Source: Ooceraea biroi (Eukaryota > Arthropoda > Insecta > Hymenoptera > Formicidae). Taken from it: a stretch of DNA of 64,000 nucleotides. Location: NCBI RefSeq assembly GCF_003672135.1, contig NC_039510.1, positions 11,780,001 through 11,844,000 on the forward strand, written 5' to 3'. Below, one piece after another: positions 1-12,657 of this stretch. Each line of letters starts with the position of its first letter. Positions within the stretch are counted from its first letter, which is position 1. Below the pieces are notes generated by a model. It saw only the letters and a list, made by a program, of their open reading frames with translations, searched no databases and was not told where the DNA came from. The position numbers and the translations under genes are program-made.

Positions 1-1946
1 TTCCGGAATCGAACAGCTTCCCATGCAACCATGCAGCTTTCAGCTTTCAACATTAAGCACCGAATGTGTTGTCTTGAAATCTAAAATTCGTAAGACCATG
101 AGTTATTTTATGTGCATGCATTATAAGTTGTCTAATTATTAATGTGTATATTATTAAATGTTACTTTTGTAAGAAATCAAGATTTTATTTTTTCTCGATT
201 GACGAGGCCAAGTCGGACGCGTTTCTTACACACAGATGTCATCGTCACTTCGAGATCAAACAGAAAGAATTATTTCAGTGACATACCGAGATCGATGCTC
301 GGCTTTTCAGGCGACGCGACGCGACGCGTGACTCACGCGGATAATTCTTGGCGAGCGGTTTAGCTTGATATCAGTTTGCGACGATGACTAATCATACCGC
401 ACTTGCGTATTCGCCTCTGTCGCGAGGTGGTGCACTGGGAAGAGGGGGAGTGAGAAACAGAATGATAAGCATTTTGCAGATAGCTGACGGAGGAAGAGAG
501 ACGTCGCTTTTGTTCGCAAATAATTATTAAAATAAGCGCAACATGCATTCAGGATTGTCAGTGCCTCCCGATTTTAATACAACGTGCCGAAAACCCGAGT
601 CACGGCCATCGTTATGAAATTTTGTGGTTGCATGATAGTGTAAATTAAGATATTCTGACGAGATTCAGATAAATTGGTGTAACAGAAACTTCTATATTTA
701 ACTTTATTGTTAAAGGAAATATTAAAAATCTATGTTACGATAATAATAAAATTGAATATGCAAAATTTATTCAAAATGGCAATTGCAGTTATGTAATGAG
801 GATGACACGTGAATATTTTAAGTACAGTACACCGATAACCACATGCCAGTAAGTTTTGATAATTGCGTAGAGGAGAAGGCAGGAATTTGTTCCATTGTGC
901 GTTTTAACTCGACCGATTATGTATGTAAATTAGAGACTCTCATTGTTTAAAACTTTTTCTATTTCTTTCAAAGCCTAAACGTAACTCTGACACCAGTTTA
1001 CGTCCACCTTCTCCCCAAAAATAATCACACGTAGGAGATCAAGTAGATCTTGATCCTAATCCTAACGGCACTGCGCGATTACGTCCACAGCCGACTAATC
1101 TGCGCCCTAACCCTGCTTTCTGTTACAGTAACCTCTGGGACCCAACACAAATATCTAATATTAATAATAAACGATACGGTCGATTATTTTAATGAACAGC
1201 GAATGGAATGCGCCATGCCGCACGAGTCGCGCCGGAACTGCCGCAAGCCCTGCCGCGCGACCCACGATGAAGATGATGAAGATGATGAAGAAGAAGCAGC
1301 AGCAGCAACAACACAACACACAGCAACAACAGCAACAGCAAAAGAAACATCAATTGTCATTGCTACTCCAGTCATCATTCTCTCCCCTTCGACTTGTTTC
1401 TGATGCGATGTTGAGGGAACAGCAAGAAAGACATGCGCGGATCCGCGCCGAGTACACGCCACGCACATACGTAAACAACGACGCACCCTTTCCTTCCCTT
1501 CTTTTCCCCTCGGCCCTCCTCGCACACGCAAACAACCGCGTTCTTGTCCCCTGACTCTCCTCATCCTCCTCATCATCTTTCTTCTCTCCCTCCCCTTCCC
1601 TGACACGTACACGTACTTAAGCGTCTACGCGTGAATCCTCTCGTAGGCGCGTGTACTCGTGTCATGGCGTGACGCGCGTCGCACGAGCGTCGGAGAAGAA
1701 CGGGAAGCGCCGATGGAGATGTACCGATACTGATGTCGCCGCCACTCGATCTGCCCTCTGTCTTCCCAACCCCCGTGTCGCGCGACAACGCGAATCTCGA
1801 TCAGCTGTGACGCGCATCCAAGATCGCATCCGAGTGTCGTGGGGGGAGGGGGGACCGTCGCGACGCCATAGGCGGACGGCGGAAATCGACGCGACGCGAC
1901 GCGACGATCGACCGCCGAGTCTGTCGTTGTTGCAGATGTGACGCGT
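1..1946. other. No supported gene; AT-rich then CpG-rich
   Basis: 1-1050 is AT-rich without signals. From about 1190 it becomes GC- and CpG-rich, with the trinucleotide run above and GCGAC tandem units at 314-329 and 1890-1906. Overlapping open frames on both strands reflect composition. It could hold an untranslated first exon of a gene to the left. Confidence 0.5.
1265..1347. repeat. GAT/GAA/CAG/CAA trinucleotide microsatellite
   Basis: Runs of GATGAA, GAA, CAG and CAA follow one another. They create Gln-rich or Asp/Glu-rich open frames in several phases, which explains the ORFs here without a gene. Confidence 0.85.
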
Positions 1947-2366
1947 GTCACGTGATGACATCGGCGCGATCGTTAATATCCGACGTCACGTGACGGAAGA
2001 TCGTAGAGAGCGGCGCGCATGGGTTTTGTATCGGCGGATATTGTGGATCGAAATAAAAAAAAAGAAAAAAAAAGGATAGCGTAAAAAATAGACATATGTC
2101 ACGTGACGTGATCTGCGGATCTGATGCGGACTGTTTTCGTTGAAAAAGAGCGCGAAAGTGATTGTGATAGGTCGTGATCCGTTGCGCGATGAACGGATGC
2201 AATGCGATAATCTCTGTCATTTTTAATCATGTGCGTTTGGCTTCTTTTTTTTGGAGAAAGTACCGATCGCTTCCGCGAGAATCGGTTCTCTGATTTGACC
2301 TAGGAGATTAAACGCCGTTCGTATCGCGGTCGAGTGCGTCACATGATGCGTGTCACAAGTCACGTG
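1947..2366. promoter_or_regulatory. Cluster of four CACGTG (CLEAR/E-box-like) sites
   Basis: CACGTG occurs at 1949-1954, 1987-1992, 2100-2105 and 2361-2366. Two sites are the full palindrome GTCACGTGAC (1985-1994 and 2098-2107), the consensus known for TFEB/MITF-type bHLH-Zip factors (CLEAR element), and a third is GTCACGTGAT (1947-1956). About 0.1 CACGTG is expected by chance in this length. The surroundings are CpG-rich, followed by GA repeats, as in many insect promoters. No first exon is visible next to it, so the target gene is unknown; it may lie left of the window. Confidence 0.5.
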
Positions 2367-2451
2367 CGCGGAAGCGAGCAGTCTCGTTCTCTCTTGTATC
2401 ACGAATCTTAAACACGTATCGTATATCTGCTTCGTTCAGGCATCAGTTTCA

Positions 2452-2469
2452 CGCGCGCGCGCGCGCGCG
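2452..2469. repeat. (CG)n dinucleotide tract
   Basis: Nine uninterrupted CG units, an alternating purine-pyrimidine sequence of Z-DNA type, inside the CpG-rich region just after the CACGTG cluster. Confidence 0.9.
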
Positions 2470-2754
2470 GAAAAACACCTCATCGATGATCGATCGACGA
2501 ATATATCACAGAAAGGGAGGAAGGAAGAAGAAGAGAAATAAAAGGGAAAAAATACGAGCGAGCGAGACAGAGAGAAAGAAGGAGAGAGAACGCGCGACAC
2601 GTCTAACTTTTGTGACTGCTTGCGCGGCGATTCGCTGACGGAGGAACGATAGATACACACGCATGAATTAACTATAAGAAATAATGATAATAAATAATAA
2701 TAAACTATTGTGTGTTATAGGCTTACAATCTTTTTCGTAGGGCACGAAAGGGTG

Positions 2755-3415
2755 AGTGCGCGCATGAATGAGAGAGAAAGAGAGAGAGAAAAAGTGTAAA
2801 AGATGTAGTGAGTGCTAGAGAGATTCGGTCAGATTAACGTGAAGACAGAAAGAATGAGTGAACATGTGAAACATGTGGAATGAGAGTTGGAGAGAGAGAG
2901 AGAGAAAAGTAGCATGATTGAGACAGGATGTCAGGGACAGAAAAAGGGATTGGGAGAACCGATAAGAAAGGCAATTTTCAAGTTAATAGTAAAATATCAA
3001 GCCAAGAAGACGAAGGCGAAAATGTAGAGTGAGAGTGCGCGCGTGAGGGAGAGAGAAAGAGATGATTGAATGAGAGAGAGAAAGCGAGACGGTAACGGGA
3101 GTCGAGGTATAATGATGGCGATAACGATGGCGGCGATAATGATGATGATAAAAATGATGATAATGCGGGCGAGCATGCGGCAGCGGGTGATACGGCACGG
3201 ATTGGCCGCAATCCTAGCCGCCTCCCCCATCCCCCCAAGAATCGATACGGTCCTTTTAGCTATTTACTGTCTTTATTATTGCTATGTGTAAGAAGAATAA
3301 AACAAAACCGCGAACGATGTGTCATAAACTGCTGAGATTTTTATCGACGAGAACAGAGAGAGAGAGAGAGAGAGAAAGGAAGAAAGAGTAAGAGAGAGAA
3401 GAAAGACAGAGTCGC
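2755..3415. repeat. GA-rich simple-sequence region
   Basis: Repeated GAGAGAGA tracts at about 2770-2800, 2889-2912 and 3352-3378, with a GATGAT/GATGGC run at 3111-3170. Strong purine bias on plus. Such tracts bind GAGA-type factors in insects but also occur in untranslated regions; no gene is evident. Confidence 0.75.
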
Positions 3416-3546
3416 AACAAAGGAACACACTGACACCAGTATATATGGACATACACAAGGCATACACATAGATACACATACAAGCCGCATCTACATGCGC
3501 GAAGATAGAGGAACTTTAGGTTCGCGGCAGATGCGGTTCGCAGGTA

Positions 3547-4088
3547 CTGTGTGCCCCATGAGAAATTTTAAACTTTAAAAATTAATTAAAAAAACGAACA
3601 CTACAGAATCAATATTTGTTGGTTTTTGTATGAAGTTTAGACGAGTTTTCATTTCGATGCGGCATCGCTTAGAAGAGCCTGTAGAGTAAGGCTTCTCAAC
3701 CTAGTCGTGGAAATATTTAAAAATATTTTTTTCAAAATATTTTTTTCTATAAATATAGTTAGGTAACTAGTTTTTATCTCTATACAAAAATCTTGTTTCT
3801 ACATTTAATTATTGTTAGATTACTAAGAACTATTTATGTACAGTGTTAGTATCGCTTTTATGGGATTGAGTGATGGCTCGATGATAAAAAAAAACTATCT
3901 AATCCAAAGGTGTAAGTGAAAGAAGTTTGAAAAGACACCTGGCTTCGAGAGTCACTACCTTGATAATGTAATTTAAAAAAAAAATGTGCATGTCCAATCT
4001 TTATATTAAGACCAATAAATAATATTTCTGCAGTGTGTTTGTTTTTTAATTAATTTTTAAAGTTTAAAATTCCTCATGGGGCACCCAG
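3547..4088. mobile_element. 542-bp MITE with ~52-bp terminal inverted repeats, TA target
   Basis: The two ends are inverted copies over about 52 bp (3547-3600 and 4035-4088), starting CTGTGTGCCCCATGAG and CTGGGTGCCCCATGAG, with three mismatches and one indel. TA dinucleotides flank both ends (3545-3546 and 4089-4090), as expected for a Tc1/mariner-type target duplication. There is no open frame for a transposase, so it is a non-autonomous element. The high match between the ends suggests a fairly recent insertion. Confidence 0.85.
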
Positions 4089-4090
4089 TA

Positions 4091-7000
4091 TATCGATAGC
4101 GGTGTTTCTCGAGGAGGTCCAGCAAAAATGGGCCTAAAATTTGCGGCTCGCGTCGGCGTGAGCGGGAAACAGCGGCACGCTTAAGAAATGAGAATAGAGA
4201 AGTTTTCTCAATAAGTTCACATTTTTGCGTCAAATAGAGATAGCGCTCTCTAGTTCCGACGTGCATCGTACACCAGAAACATAAACACTTGATCAATGTT
4301 TCGCGCGATTACTAAATACTTCACACTGTTTTATATTGAATATTCATGTAAAATATATTAAATTCTGATACAGTCTGATATACTTTATACGCACCATCCT
4401 GTTTCTCCGGTATTGGGAGCGGAAGGGGAGGTGAAAATATGTCTATATTAATTTTCCTGACCAACGGCTCGAGTCGGCAACGACGCGTCGATGGAAGACG
4501 CGCGACAGGAGTCCGCGGTATCAGCGGAAGTTTCAACCCCCGGCTCTCTTCACGTGTCTCCGTGGCAACGTCAGATAACGATTTTCGTGTGCGCGATATT
4601 CGCGGCGAGCTTACCTCTCGAGAGAAAATCGCTCGATTGCTCTAATCGACATTTTTATCCGTGCCTGTTGCGTACCTGCCTTATCCGCGTTTGCCCGCTG
4701 ACGTCAAAGCCGTCACGCGTAATCTTATCTCTCCCTCCGATTTGCGCCTTGAGCGCGCTGCATCCTACGGATTTGATTTCCCGTCTTTTCTTTTATATCT
4801 TTTTTTTTGAAAAAAATTCTCTTTAGGACACTCTTCTACATCCGGTCAGGAGAAACGTATACGCCTAGCACGCATTCCGCATCCTGCGATCGACTTGATG
4901 CGAGAACTCGCCTCCGGCGACGAGAGGGATGATCTCCTCTCTCGTGCGCGCAAACACGAAATCGATGATGAGCGTCGGTGCACCTGCGAATTCCTGCCGT
5001 GTCACCTGAGTTTCGCATCATCTGTGCGCGCGCGTATTTATTGATGCAGGAACCATGCATACACACACAGACATACACATATCCAGACACAGATGTACAC
5101 GCAGATACACATGATACCGCTACCAATTATTACTACTACTATTACTACTGCTACTATTATTACTATAATTGGTTGCTTGTCGATTCGTCTGACGCCAAGC
5201 AGCGGCCCAAACTACTATGTAACGATTTTTATTGATAACAAAGGAAGGAATAAACATTGAAGTAATAATTGTAATAAAAAAAAGAAACAAAAGAAGATAA
5301 AATGACTCCTAGGCGTCGTCCAGGCAATCTCATGTTCAATTTCGCTCTTCCGCGGCTCTATTTCTGCGTTTCTTCATATCGGAATCGATAGCACGCGATT
5401 GTGCGAGCGCTCCTTCCCTCTCAATGCCGATCTCGGGTGACTTGAATCGATTCTTTATCTCTTTTCGGAAACTCAAAGTCGGGAGAGACAGAGAATTGCG
5501 TTTTACCTTCATTTTTCAAACAGCTTCGCGAGCAAAAGACAAAAATTATATAGGTTGTTCCTCATTCCTTGCGCACTCATTTCCACTTTAAACTCCTTCA
5601 AGAAGCTAATCAAGTGTCATTCGTATCGACACATGTATCATCATAAAAATTGTGCAGAACGTGCTTCTATTTTTATAGGACGAATGAAGGCGGAGAGAAC
5701 TTCGTTCTCGTATCTTTTTGCATTTCGTTTGAATTGAACTGGAATTTAATTAAATGCGACTTTCATTATTTGGTGAGAGAAAAGGAGACATTGTTGAGAG
5801 GACCGTGGAAAGGGAGACGCTGGAAGAGAAAGATACATGAAAGAAAAGAGATGAGAAAAAAAATGAGGCAAAAAGGAAGGGTCAACGAGAGAGGGCAACG
5901 AGCTACATGCGCGCCGGACAACTAGATGTAACTTTTGTAAAGCCGAAATAAATATACTTCCTCTTAAGGTTTTTCTTGCATATGCACGTCGACAACGGCG
6001 ACGATGAAACACACGATCGAAAAGCGATATTGTGTTTGAAAGAGTAATAAATTTGTATAAAGTGGTGTAAAAGACTAAGGCGTGTTTGGTGTTTGCGTCC
6101 AAATGCGAGCGCTCTAGCGAGTCGCTAATGATCATTGCGAGCGAAATGCGAGCACGGCTATACTGGATCATCGATGAATCGAAGCTTAATTAAGGTACGT
6201 ATCGATCTCTCTTTCTCTTTTTCTTCTGAAAACACGCAACTTTATCCGCCTTTTGCATCGATGTGTTATTTAAGGTTTAAAACAGCAATGTCTGGAAAAC
6301 TTTCTGGAAATAGAAAAACGATGAAATATTCAATAAAATAACGTTTTTATTAGAATGACGAGGATTATAGCATTTAATGAAATATGTAGGCAAAGCGAGG
6401 AAATATTTTACGCACACAGGGAATCTATAAAATAAATACGTACAAACTGTTGGCGAATATATCTTCACGTCTTTTAGAAGTAGTGGTTATTTTATCGGCG
6501 GAAATTGCGGCGGGCATTTCCGCGAAAGACTGCCGCATTTCCGCGCAAAACGGTGGTTTACTGGGAGATCATAAGTAGACTATAGCTACGTGTCGTTTCC
6601 TTCTTGTCGCAATATTGCTATCGAAAATACTCGGACTGAAGGAAACTTTATTTGACACAAATATAAGAAAGGAATTATTGAATCGTAAGAGAAACTTCTA
6701 ATAAAAAAAACTCTGTCTCAGATTCTTACTTGAGACTTTAAATAAAAGTCTACCTTTTCGATCTTTCGAATTTGACGAGCAACAATATCGACGATCTCTT
6801 TGATTTAGATTAAAAATTCACGCGGAACTTTCCGAGCGGCGGCAGTTGCGAAAGAGTGAAACAGTGCATCTCGAGAGACGAAGCTCAATGTAAGTTCAAT
6901 GCTTTTTAAATGGCAAAGGATTAGGGTCAGTCGCTTAGGACTTGCCATTTCGGCATGCTCGGAGGCGTTGATCCTATTTCGCACGCGATTGCTCGTCACG

Positions 7001-7225
7001 CGATGCACCGCTATCGATCTGATTGTGAGGGCATGTTCGCCTCACAGTGTGCTATCCCATCACAGGATAGTGCATGTAAATCATCAAAAGCTTCAGTAGG
7101 CTTCTTTGAAATACGTATTTCCGGCATCTATCACATCAAATGTAGCTACTGGTCTTATGTGTATGGCTTTATCTGATGGCATTCGGCAATAAATATTCGG
7201 CGTTACGATCGGCAGAGAATGATAT
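4091..7225. other. Non-coding, no supported feature
   Basis: Mixed composition with a purine-rich stretch at about 5770-5900 on plus and AATAAA hexamers on plus at about 5247 and 5947. No exon with matched splice sites was found; open frames are short and overlap on both strands. Confidence 0.5.
5125..5172. repeat. TAC/TAT trinucleotide microsatellite
   Basis: Degenerate (TAC)n/(TAT)n run that gives a poly-Tyr open frame; no coding support. Confidence 0.8.
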
Positions 7226-7442
7226 CAGGTCATTAACTAAGTAATCCAGGTCGCGTCTAGATATATTACACCTCGGTGTAGCGGTGTTTTGGAGAATTTT
7301 ATTTTTATGTTTTGAACATTGGAACATGTTTTGAACCACACTTATCTTACTATAAAATTAATATACGACAAGCTATATGTACTGTATATGTGTTTATTTT
7401 GATTCATCGTCATCTAAACGCGATTACTTAGTTAATGACCTG
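7226..7442. mobile_element. 217-bp element with perfect 21-bp terminal inverted repeats
   Basis: Bases 7226-7246 and 7422-7442 are perfect inverted copies (CAGGTCATTAACTAAG...). The similarity continues inward for about 12 bp after a 5-bp indel (CGCGTCTAGAT versus CGCGTTTAGAT). No coding capacity. No clear target duplication outside the repeats; TTAA occurs inside each repeat near its end, so a TTAA-target element with shorter ends is an alternative reading. Confidence 0.7.
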
Positions 7443-10400
7443 CTCGCAAGAAATATTAAAAATTAATATAGATAGAATTATAATAAATTTTATTCGATTT
7501 TTCTGTTCTTCTTATATAAAGCTGAAGTAACTTATTTCTGATGTATGTATACGCATGTATATGTATGTAATACATATACATACGCGTATTTTTATTTATT
7601 TTCTGTGTGTGGATCACCAGAAGTTGGCAGTAAGGATACTTCCGGCAGTCATCATAATTGACGTGAATACAGAATCAAGGATAGATACAAATGCAATCAT
7701 AATAAATTTATTAGTAACAATAGCTCGATTCTCATCGAGTCGAGTTCAAATAAATACACGTGGTTAGTCTAAAAATGTCGATATATTTATATATCCGTCT
7801 CCTCGAAGAGAGGATGATTCCAATAACTTCGGCTTACAAATTCATTCGGGGCAGTATTCGTCGGCATTGGTGTCGATGCGTCGGGGTGCTCGATCCCGCC
7901 GGATTTTCAGATCTTTCGCGTCGCCGGAGTCAGTCGCGTGCCCGCTCGTAACAGTAAAGCTATCGATTTTGTACTAGATCCTCGACGATTCGAGTTAACT
8001 CTACGAACAGCGACGCTTGTTCGTCCCGTTATTCAGCCTGCTGATTAATTCGGAATGTCTTTGCTCGCGTCATTCGAAATACAGAGCATACTCCCGAAAG
8101 ATTTGCGGATAACGAAGGTGCAGATCTAGAATTCCGCAAGCTCTGTGAGCGAATTACGAACTCAATCCATCTGCTGTACATTTGTTCTTTCCAGCATCAC
8201 TTATCTTGAAGAGCCATTTTAATTTTCCAGTCATCTTAATTTACAAAACAAATGCTTTTCTATGTAGGCATAATTTGTTTAGTTGAGCATGAAAAAGGAA
8301 TTCCGGACGTTACACAATAATATATTAATAAAATAAGATAACGCGATAACAGATTTTTTTACAGTGAATGTCTCCTAAAGAATGTGGCAATTTTTTTACA
8401 TAACGTTCCTTCTAAAAAGTCTGAATGCCTTTTTCTTCCATCGACGACGAAGAGAATTTCATTTGACGGCTTTGACCGGCGAGGAGGAGCGCCCGATCGA
8501 TGCATCGGCTGTTAAACATCGCAGTTAAACAATACTGTAGCGCTATAATGTGCGTCATACGTACTTTTACGAGAGTTACACCGTAATCTAGGTAATGTAG
8601 GCGAGATAAGTTACGAGAGCACGTATAATACAATATATATTATATATTTATATATATAGATTCTTTCTTATCTTGAACGTCTGTAACGTGTGTCCGTGTA
8701 CATGTCTGCGTACGGTGAATACAAGTATGTATGTATCTGTGTACGTGTGTGGGTGTATGCACATGTATATGAAATTCCATGGAATTCCAAAATTTATAGT
8801 ATGTAACATAACGAGGACGCGCGAACGTCTCCCCAAGCTGCATCGTTGTAACGCACGCACACGCGTCAATTGCAATCATTTTTCGTGCCGTGAGGTACAA
8901 TCGTGTCTAATCCTCTCGATTTTTCGATAACGCAAGTCTTGCTTCCGGCAGAAGCTTCACGGTACCGGGATTAGCCTCGCTGTGGATTGTCAAAGAGTTG
9001 TTCGGTGTATCACGATGTACGTAGCGGAGACACGCAAATTGGAGCTACCTTCGCCGGGTCGCTTTGTAACACATGGATCTGGTATATCCTGTGATTCACG
9101 TTCCGACACCATCAGTCCTTCCAACGGAAGTAATTCCGCGTCGAGTCATGCCAATCGTATCCTTCCTTGGTACATGGGAAATGCATCTTCGACGCATAAT
9201 TAATTTCAAAGCTATCCAGATTTTCATTACCGCTGCAATTAATGAGAGATTCTAGATTTATAGTTTCAATATTCCCAATTTGTTTCTAATTGTTAACATA
9301 ATTTGCAAGAGATTACAAGTGTCAAAATAGAGTAAGCATCTAAGTGCGTGTAATAGTATCTTCGTAATCGATCATCATGCAACGAGATTCCTTTTTTTAC
9401 CAATATATTTATCACTTGTAGTGATTTATGATATATTAGATATCTATTGTCGCCAATACGAAACGTATGATACATGTAGAACAATATTATATTATTTATA
9501 GAATCAATTTGCCTCGACTGGAAACTTGAGGAAACTTTCCCCGTAGTTCACGGCGGTGCACCGCGAATTTCTCTCGCGTTCATGGAAATTACTTGCAACA
9601 TGTGCATCATATGAAAGACTTGCTGTCTCCGAACTCTGAAAGAAGATGCTTCACCATTTTCTCCGACGGAGCGGGCGGGAAATCGCCTACAGGATGGTGT
9701 CGACACGTGGATCCTCGCGTATAAGGCATGCGGTTTGGTGCTTAGCTACTACTTCTACTATTCCGAGCCATCTTCTATCTTTTTTTATTTCTTCCTCATC
9801 TCTCTCCCTCTCTCGAAGGAGATCTTGATGCGAGACTCTGGGCTCTCCGTTGTGTGCTCGTTTCTCCTTCGCGAAAATTCCACCCATCGATTCTATTACA
9901 CGTCCGTAGGAAGAAAAGAGACACCATGTCGAGTCTTTTCGACTCGAGCCGGATTTGTCAACGCGTTTCAAACGACGGCGTTTCCGAGCTCGTCCGTCGT
10001 CGTCGTGACGTGACATGAAATGACGACGAGGAGCACGAAGAACGGCCGCCGATCGTTCCGCCTCGGATCCGAGGCTCCCCAAGTGAAAGCAAAAGGGCTA
10101 TTTTTCGCGTTCGCGCAGCGAGGACGTTAGTCATCGCATTATAATTCGTTTGTTACACGACAGGCGTGTCTCTCGTCGGTGACATTGGCGAAGACTGCGA
10201 CCTGCGATCCCACGAATCCCTCGCAGAATGTCCTGAACGGATCCTGAACACATCTTTGCCAGACACGTGCTCGTGATTTCGGACTTTAGAGACAAACGTG
10301 CGTCTCGATATGTAAAATAATGATAATGACAGTAGAATAAATTTGAGCACATTTCCTGTTATCCGGAAGGATATTTTGTGTGAAGTATGAAACGTTTTGG

Positions 10401-12289
10401 AAGAAAAGCCACGCTTTTGTCGAAAATGATGACGGATCTCGCTCATCTCTCACGAGGCTCATTTGGAGACTGATAGATCACAGATCGCATTTTATGTGCA
10501 AGCGTGTCGGATGTGATCTCTCATGGCTTCGTGGGAATCACCTCGCAAACGTAATCTCGTTGATCGTTAATCGTGATACGTGACCTCAATATGAGGCCGT
10601 TCCTCTCGCAGCGTCTCGCAGATGACACCGAATCATCTGTGGTGGAGAACTGTACACAGCGCAGTATACTTCTCGCAATAGTTCTGTTTTATTATGCACG
10701 ACGCGGCACGTTAATAATACAAATCCATTCTCCCAACGGAAATTTTGGCACGTGGATACGAAGCCAGAGATCAACAGCCTGGAAACAAAAGGATTCACTG
10801 CAGAAACGAGACAAGTTCATGCTTATCTCATCCTGCTGAATCCTTTAATCTCTGGAATAACGCCAAGATAAGGAGTCTGCAAAACGTGATAGGACTCAAA
10901 AGATTAAGTTTTCTCTTAAATATTTCCGCATTTTCCGAGACACTTTTGCTGTCTCCATTTTCATTACTTAATACTTCGCTCATAGCCTCGGATAATTAAT
11001 GATTTTTATTTTTATCCCAATTGGAGATGTCAATTAAAAGCGATCAATTCACTTTTCAAGATTCAATATTATCGATCCTTTAATCGTGAAATGAGACTAT
11101 TCGATCCAGCTTGCTCTAACTACCTGATCTGACCTGCGAGACGCGGCACCAAAGAGATTTATGGAGACAGCACGAAATTATTAACGCTCCGCAATGCATG
11201 CTTATCTAAATTACCTTTAATGCGACTTATCGATAAGTACGGTGAGTTGACGGATGAGCGACAAAGCGTTAGCCAACGTTTGTACCTTGCCGTGACGGAT
11301 GCTCCATGAATGCCCATTTTCATTGTCCTTTGCCGATCGAGGAACCTGTCGCGCGCTATACTTGCCATTTTATTCCTCTTTTCCATTCTATTAAAATTTC
11401 GAGAGATTGTCTGCGATAAAATACAAGCGCTTTTAGCGTTTTTCCTCCGCGCTGCATCAGCAGAATGCGAAAATCGAAATAGAAAATCCTTAATCATCAA
11501 TGATGCATCGAACATGAGTCACCGGTAAAATAAAACAGATAATGGATGACGTTCGCAGAAAAAAGACAGCATAAATTACGTAAATCTATTCTTTGGAGAA
11601 TGTAGAAATAATAAAGCACGTTTAGTAAGATAAATTATATTTCTTAAGCGTTTCAATTCGTCTAACATTTAACGGATAATCGAGAGCGTCAGAAGCAAAA
11701 GGACCGTCGAAGAATTTCCTGTAAAAATTGAATTGGATCTACTTTAAATCAGAATAATATCAGTTTTTATTAATGTTCGGTGAAATTTTCATATTGAGTA
11801 TCCTTTTGCCGCTGAAGCTTCTTCTGAATTGTCTTCAACGTCCAAATTATTATAATATTTAAAAAGAAAGTGTTCCTTTCATTCTGATTTTTCATGGAAA
11901 ATCAACGCAATTTCGTTTTCTTTCATTTCGCGCACCAATCGTCTTTGGTGTGGAGCATCAAAATTGCGAATGTGAAATCGATGAGAAGTAGTTTACAAAT
12001 ATACGAGAAGACGCTGGCTGAAAGGTTCGTCGACAGTTTCTCGAGCTCGACACACCACGGAACAATCTTTGGCATTCGACCGACTTCCGATTACGGTGGA
12101 CGGTCGTCTTTGTCAGATATCCGAGGGGATGAACGCGACACATTGACTTAAAAACTCTATTAAATACATGTGATCGTAGTTACCATCATTATCATCTCGT
12201 CTTTCTTCGTTACATTATGAGCTATAATTTCAGTTATTCGTATATTACCGGTAATAATATTAATCAATAATATTATTCTTATTATCGTT
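7443..12289. other. Non-coding, no supported feature
   Basis: Apart from the alternating tract at 8634-8770 I see only unique AT-rich sequence with a more GC-rich part at about 9,650-10,080. A 131-codon minus frame there (9687-10082) shows no motif or splice context. Confidence 0.5.
8634..8770. repeat. AT tract followed by GT/AT-type alternating repeat
   Basis: An (AT)n-like tract at about 8634-8659 is followed by GTGTACGTGTGTGGG-type alternating purine-pyrimidine sequence to about 8770. Confidence 0.7.
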
Positions 12290-12387
12290 AACGCGTATGT
12301 AAGTATGTGTACGTGTGTGCATGTATCTTTATGCATACGTTTATACGTGTATGTACGTGTCGCGTCCGCGCGCTCGCGCGCGCGCGT
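12290..12387. repeat. ~100-bp alternating purine-pyrimidine tract ending in (CG)n
   Basis: Almost continuous RY alternation (GTATGT, GTGTACGTGTGTGC, TACGTGTCGCG) ending in GCGCGCTCGCGCGCGCGCG. It lies just beyond the candidate polyadenylation site. Confidence 0.8.
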
Positions 12388-12651
12388 AATTGTTCCATTA
12401 ATAATAACGTTACAACGTGTTAATGATTCTATGAACTTACAGTCATATTAATAATAATGCGCCATATGATATTCTCTTTTATCTCGTCGCACTCGCGCCC
12501 GTTCCTCGCTTTCTCTCTCACTCTCACACACTCGCGCTCTCGCTCTTGTCCCTATATCTTCTTCTTTGCCTCACGATATCACACACCGGTCTCCTATATA
12601 ATAAATTGAGTATACTCAAATATATACCCGAATACTCTGTATATTGAATCG

Positions 12652-12657
12652 TTTATT
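12652..12657 (-). terminator. Candidate polyadenylation signal AATAAA
   Basis: Canonical hexamer on the gene's strand about 1.4 kb after the stop codon, followed by a GT-rich element. It is the first canonical AATAAA after the stop; the hexamer is common in AT-rich DNA, so confidence is limited. Confidence 0.35.

Noticed and set aside
1192..1554. Gln-rich 120-codon frame suggestive of a polyQ protein
   Set aside because: Explained by the trinucleotide microsatellite, which gives long frames in three other phases as well.
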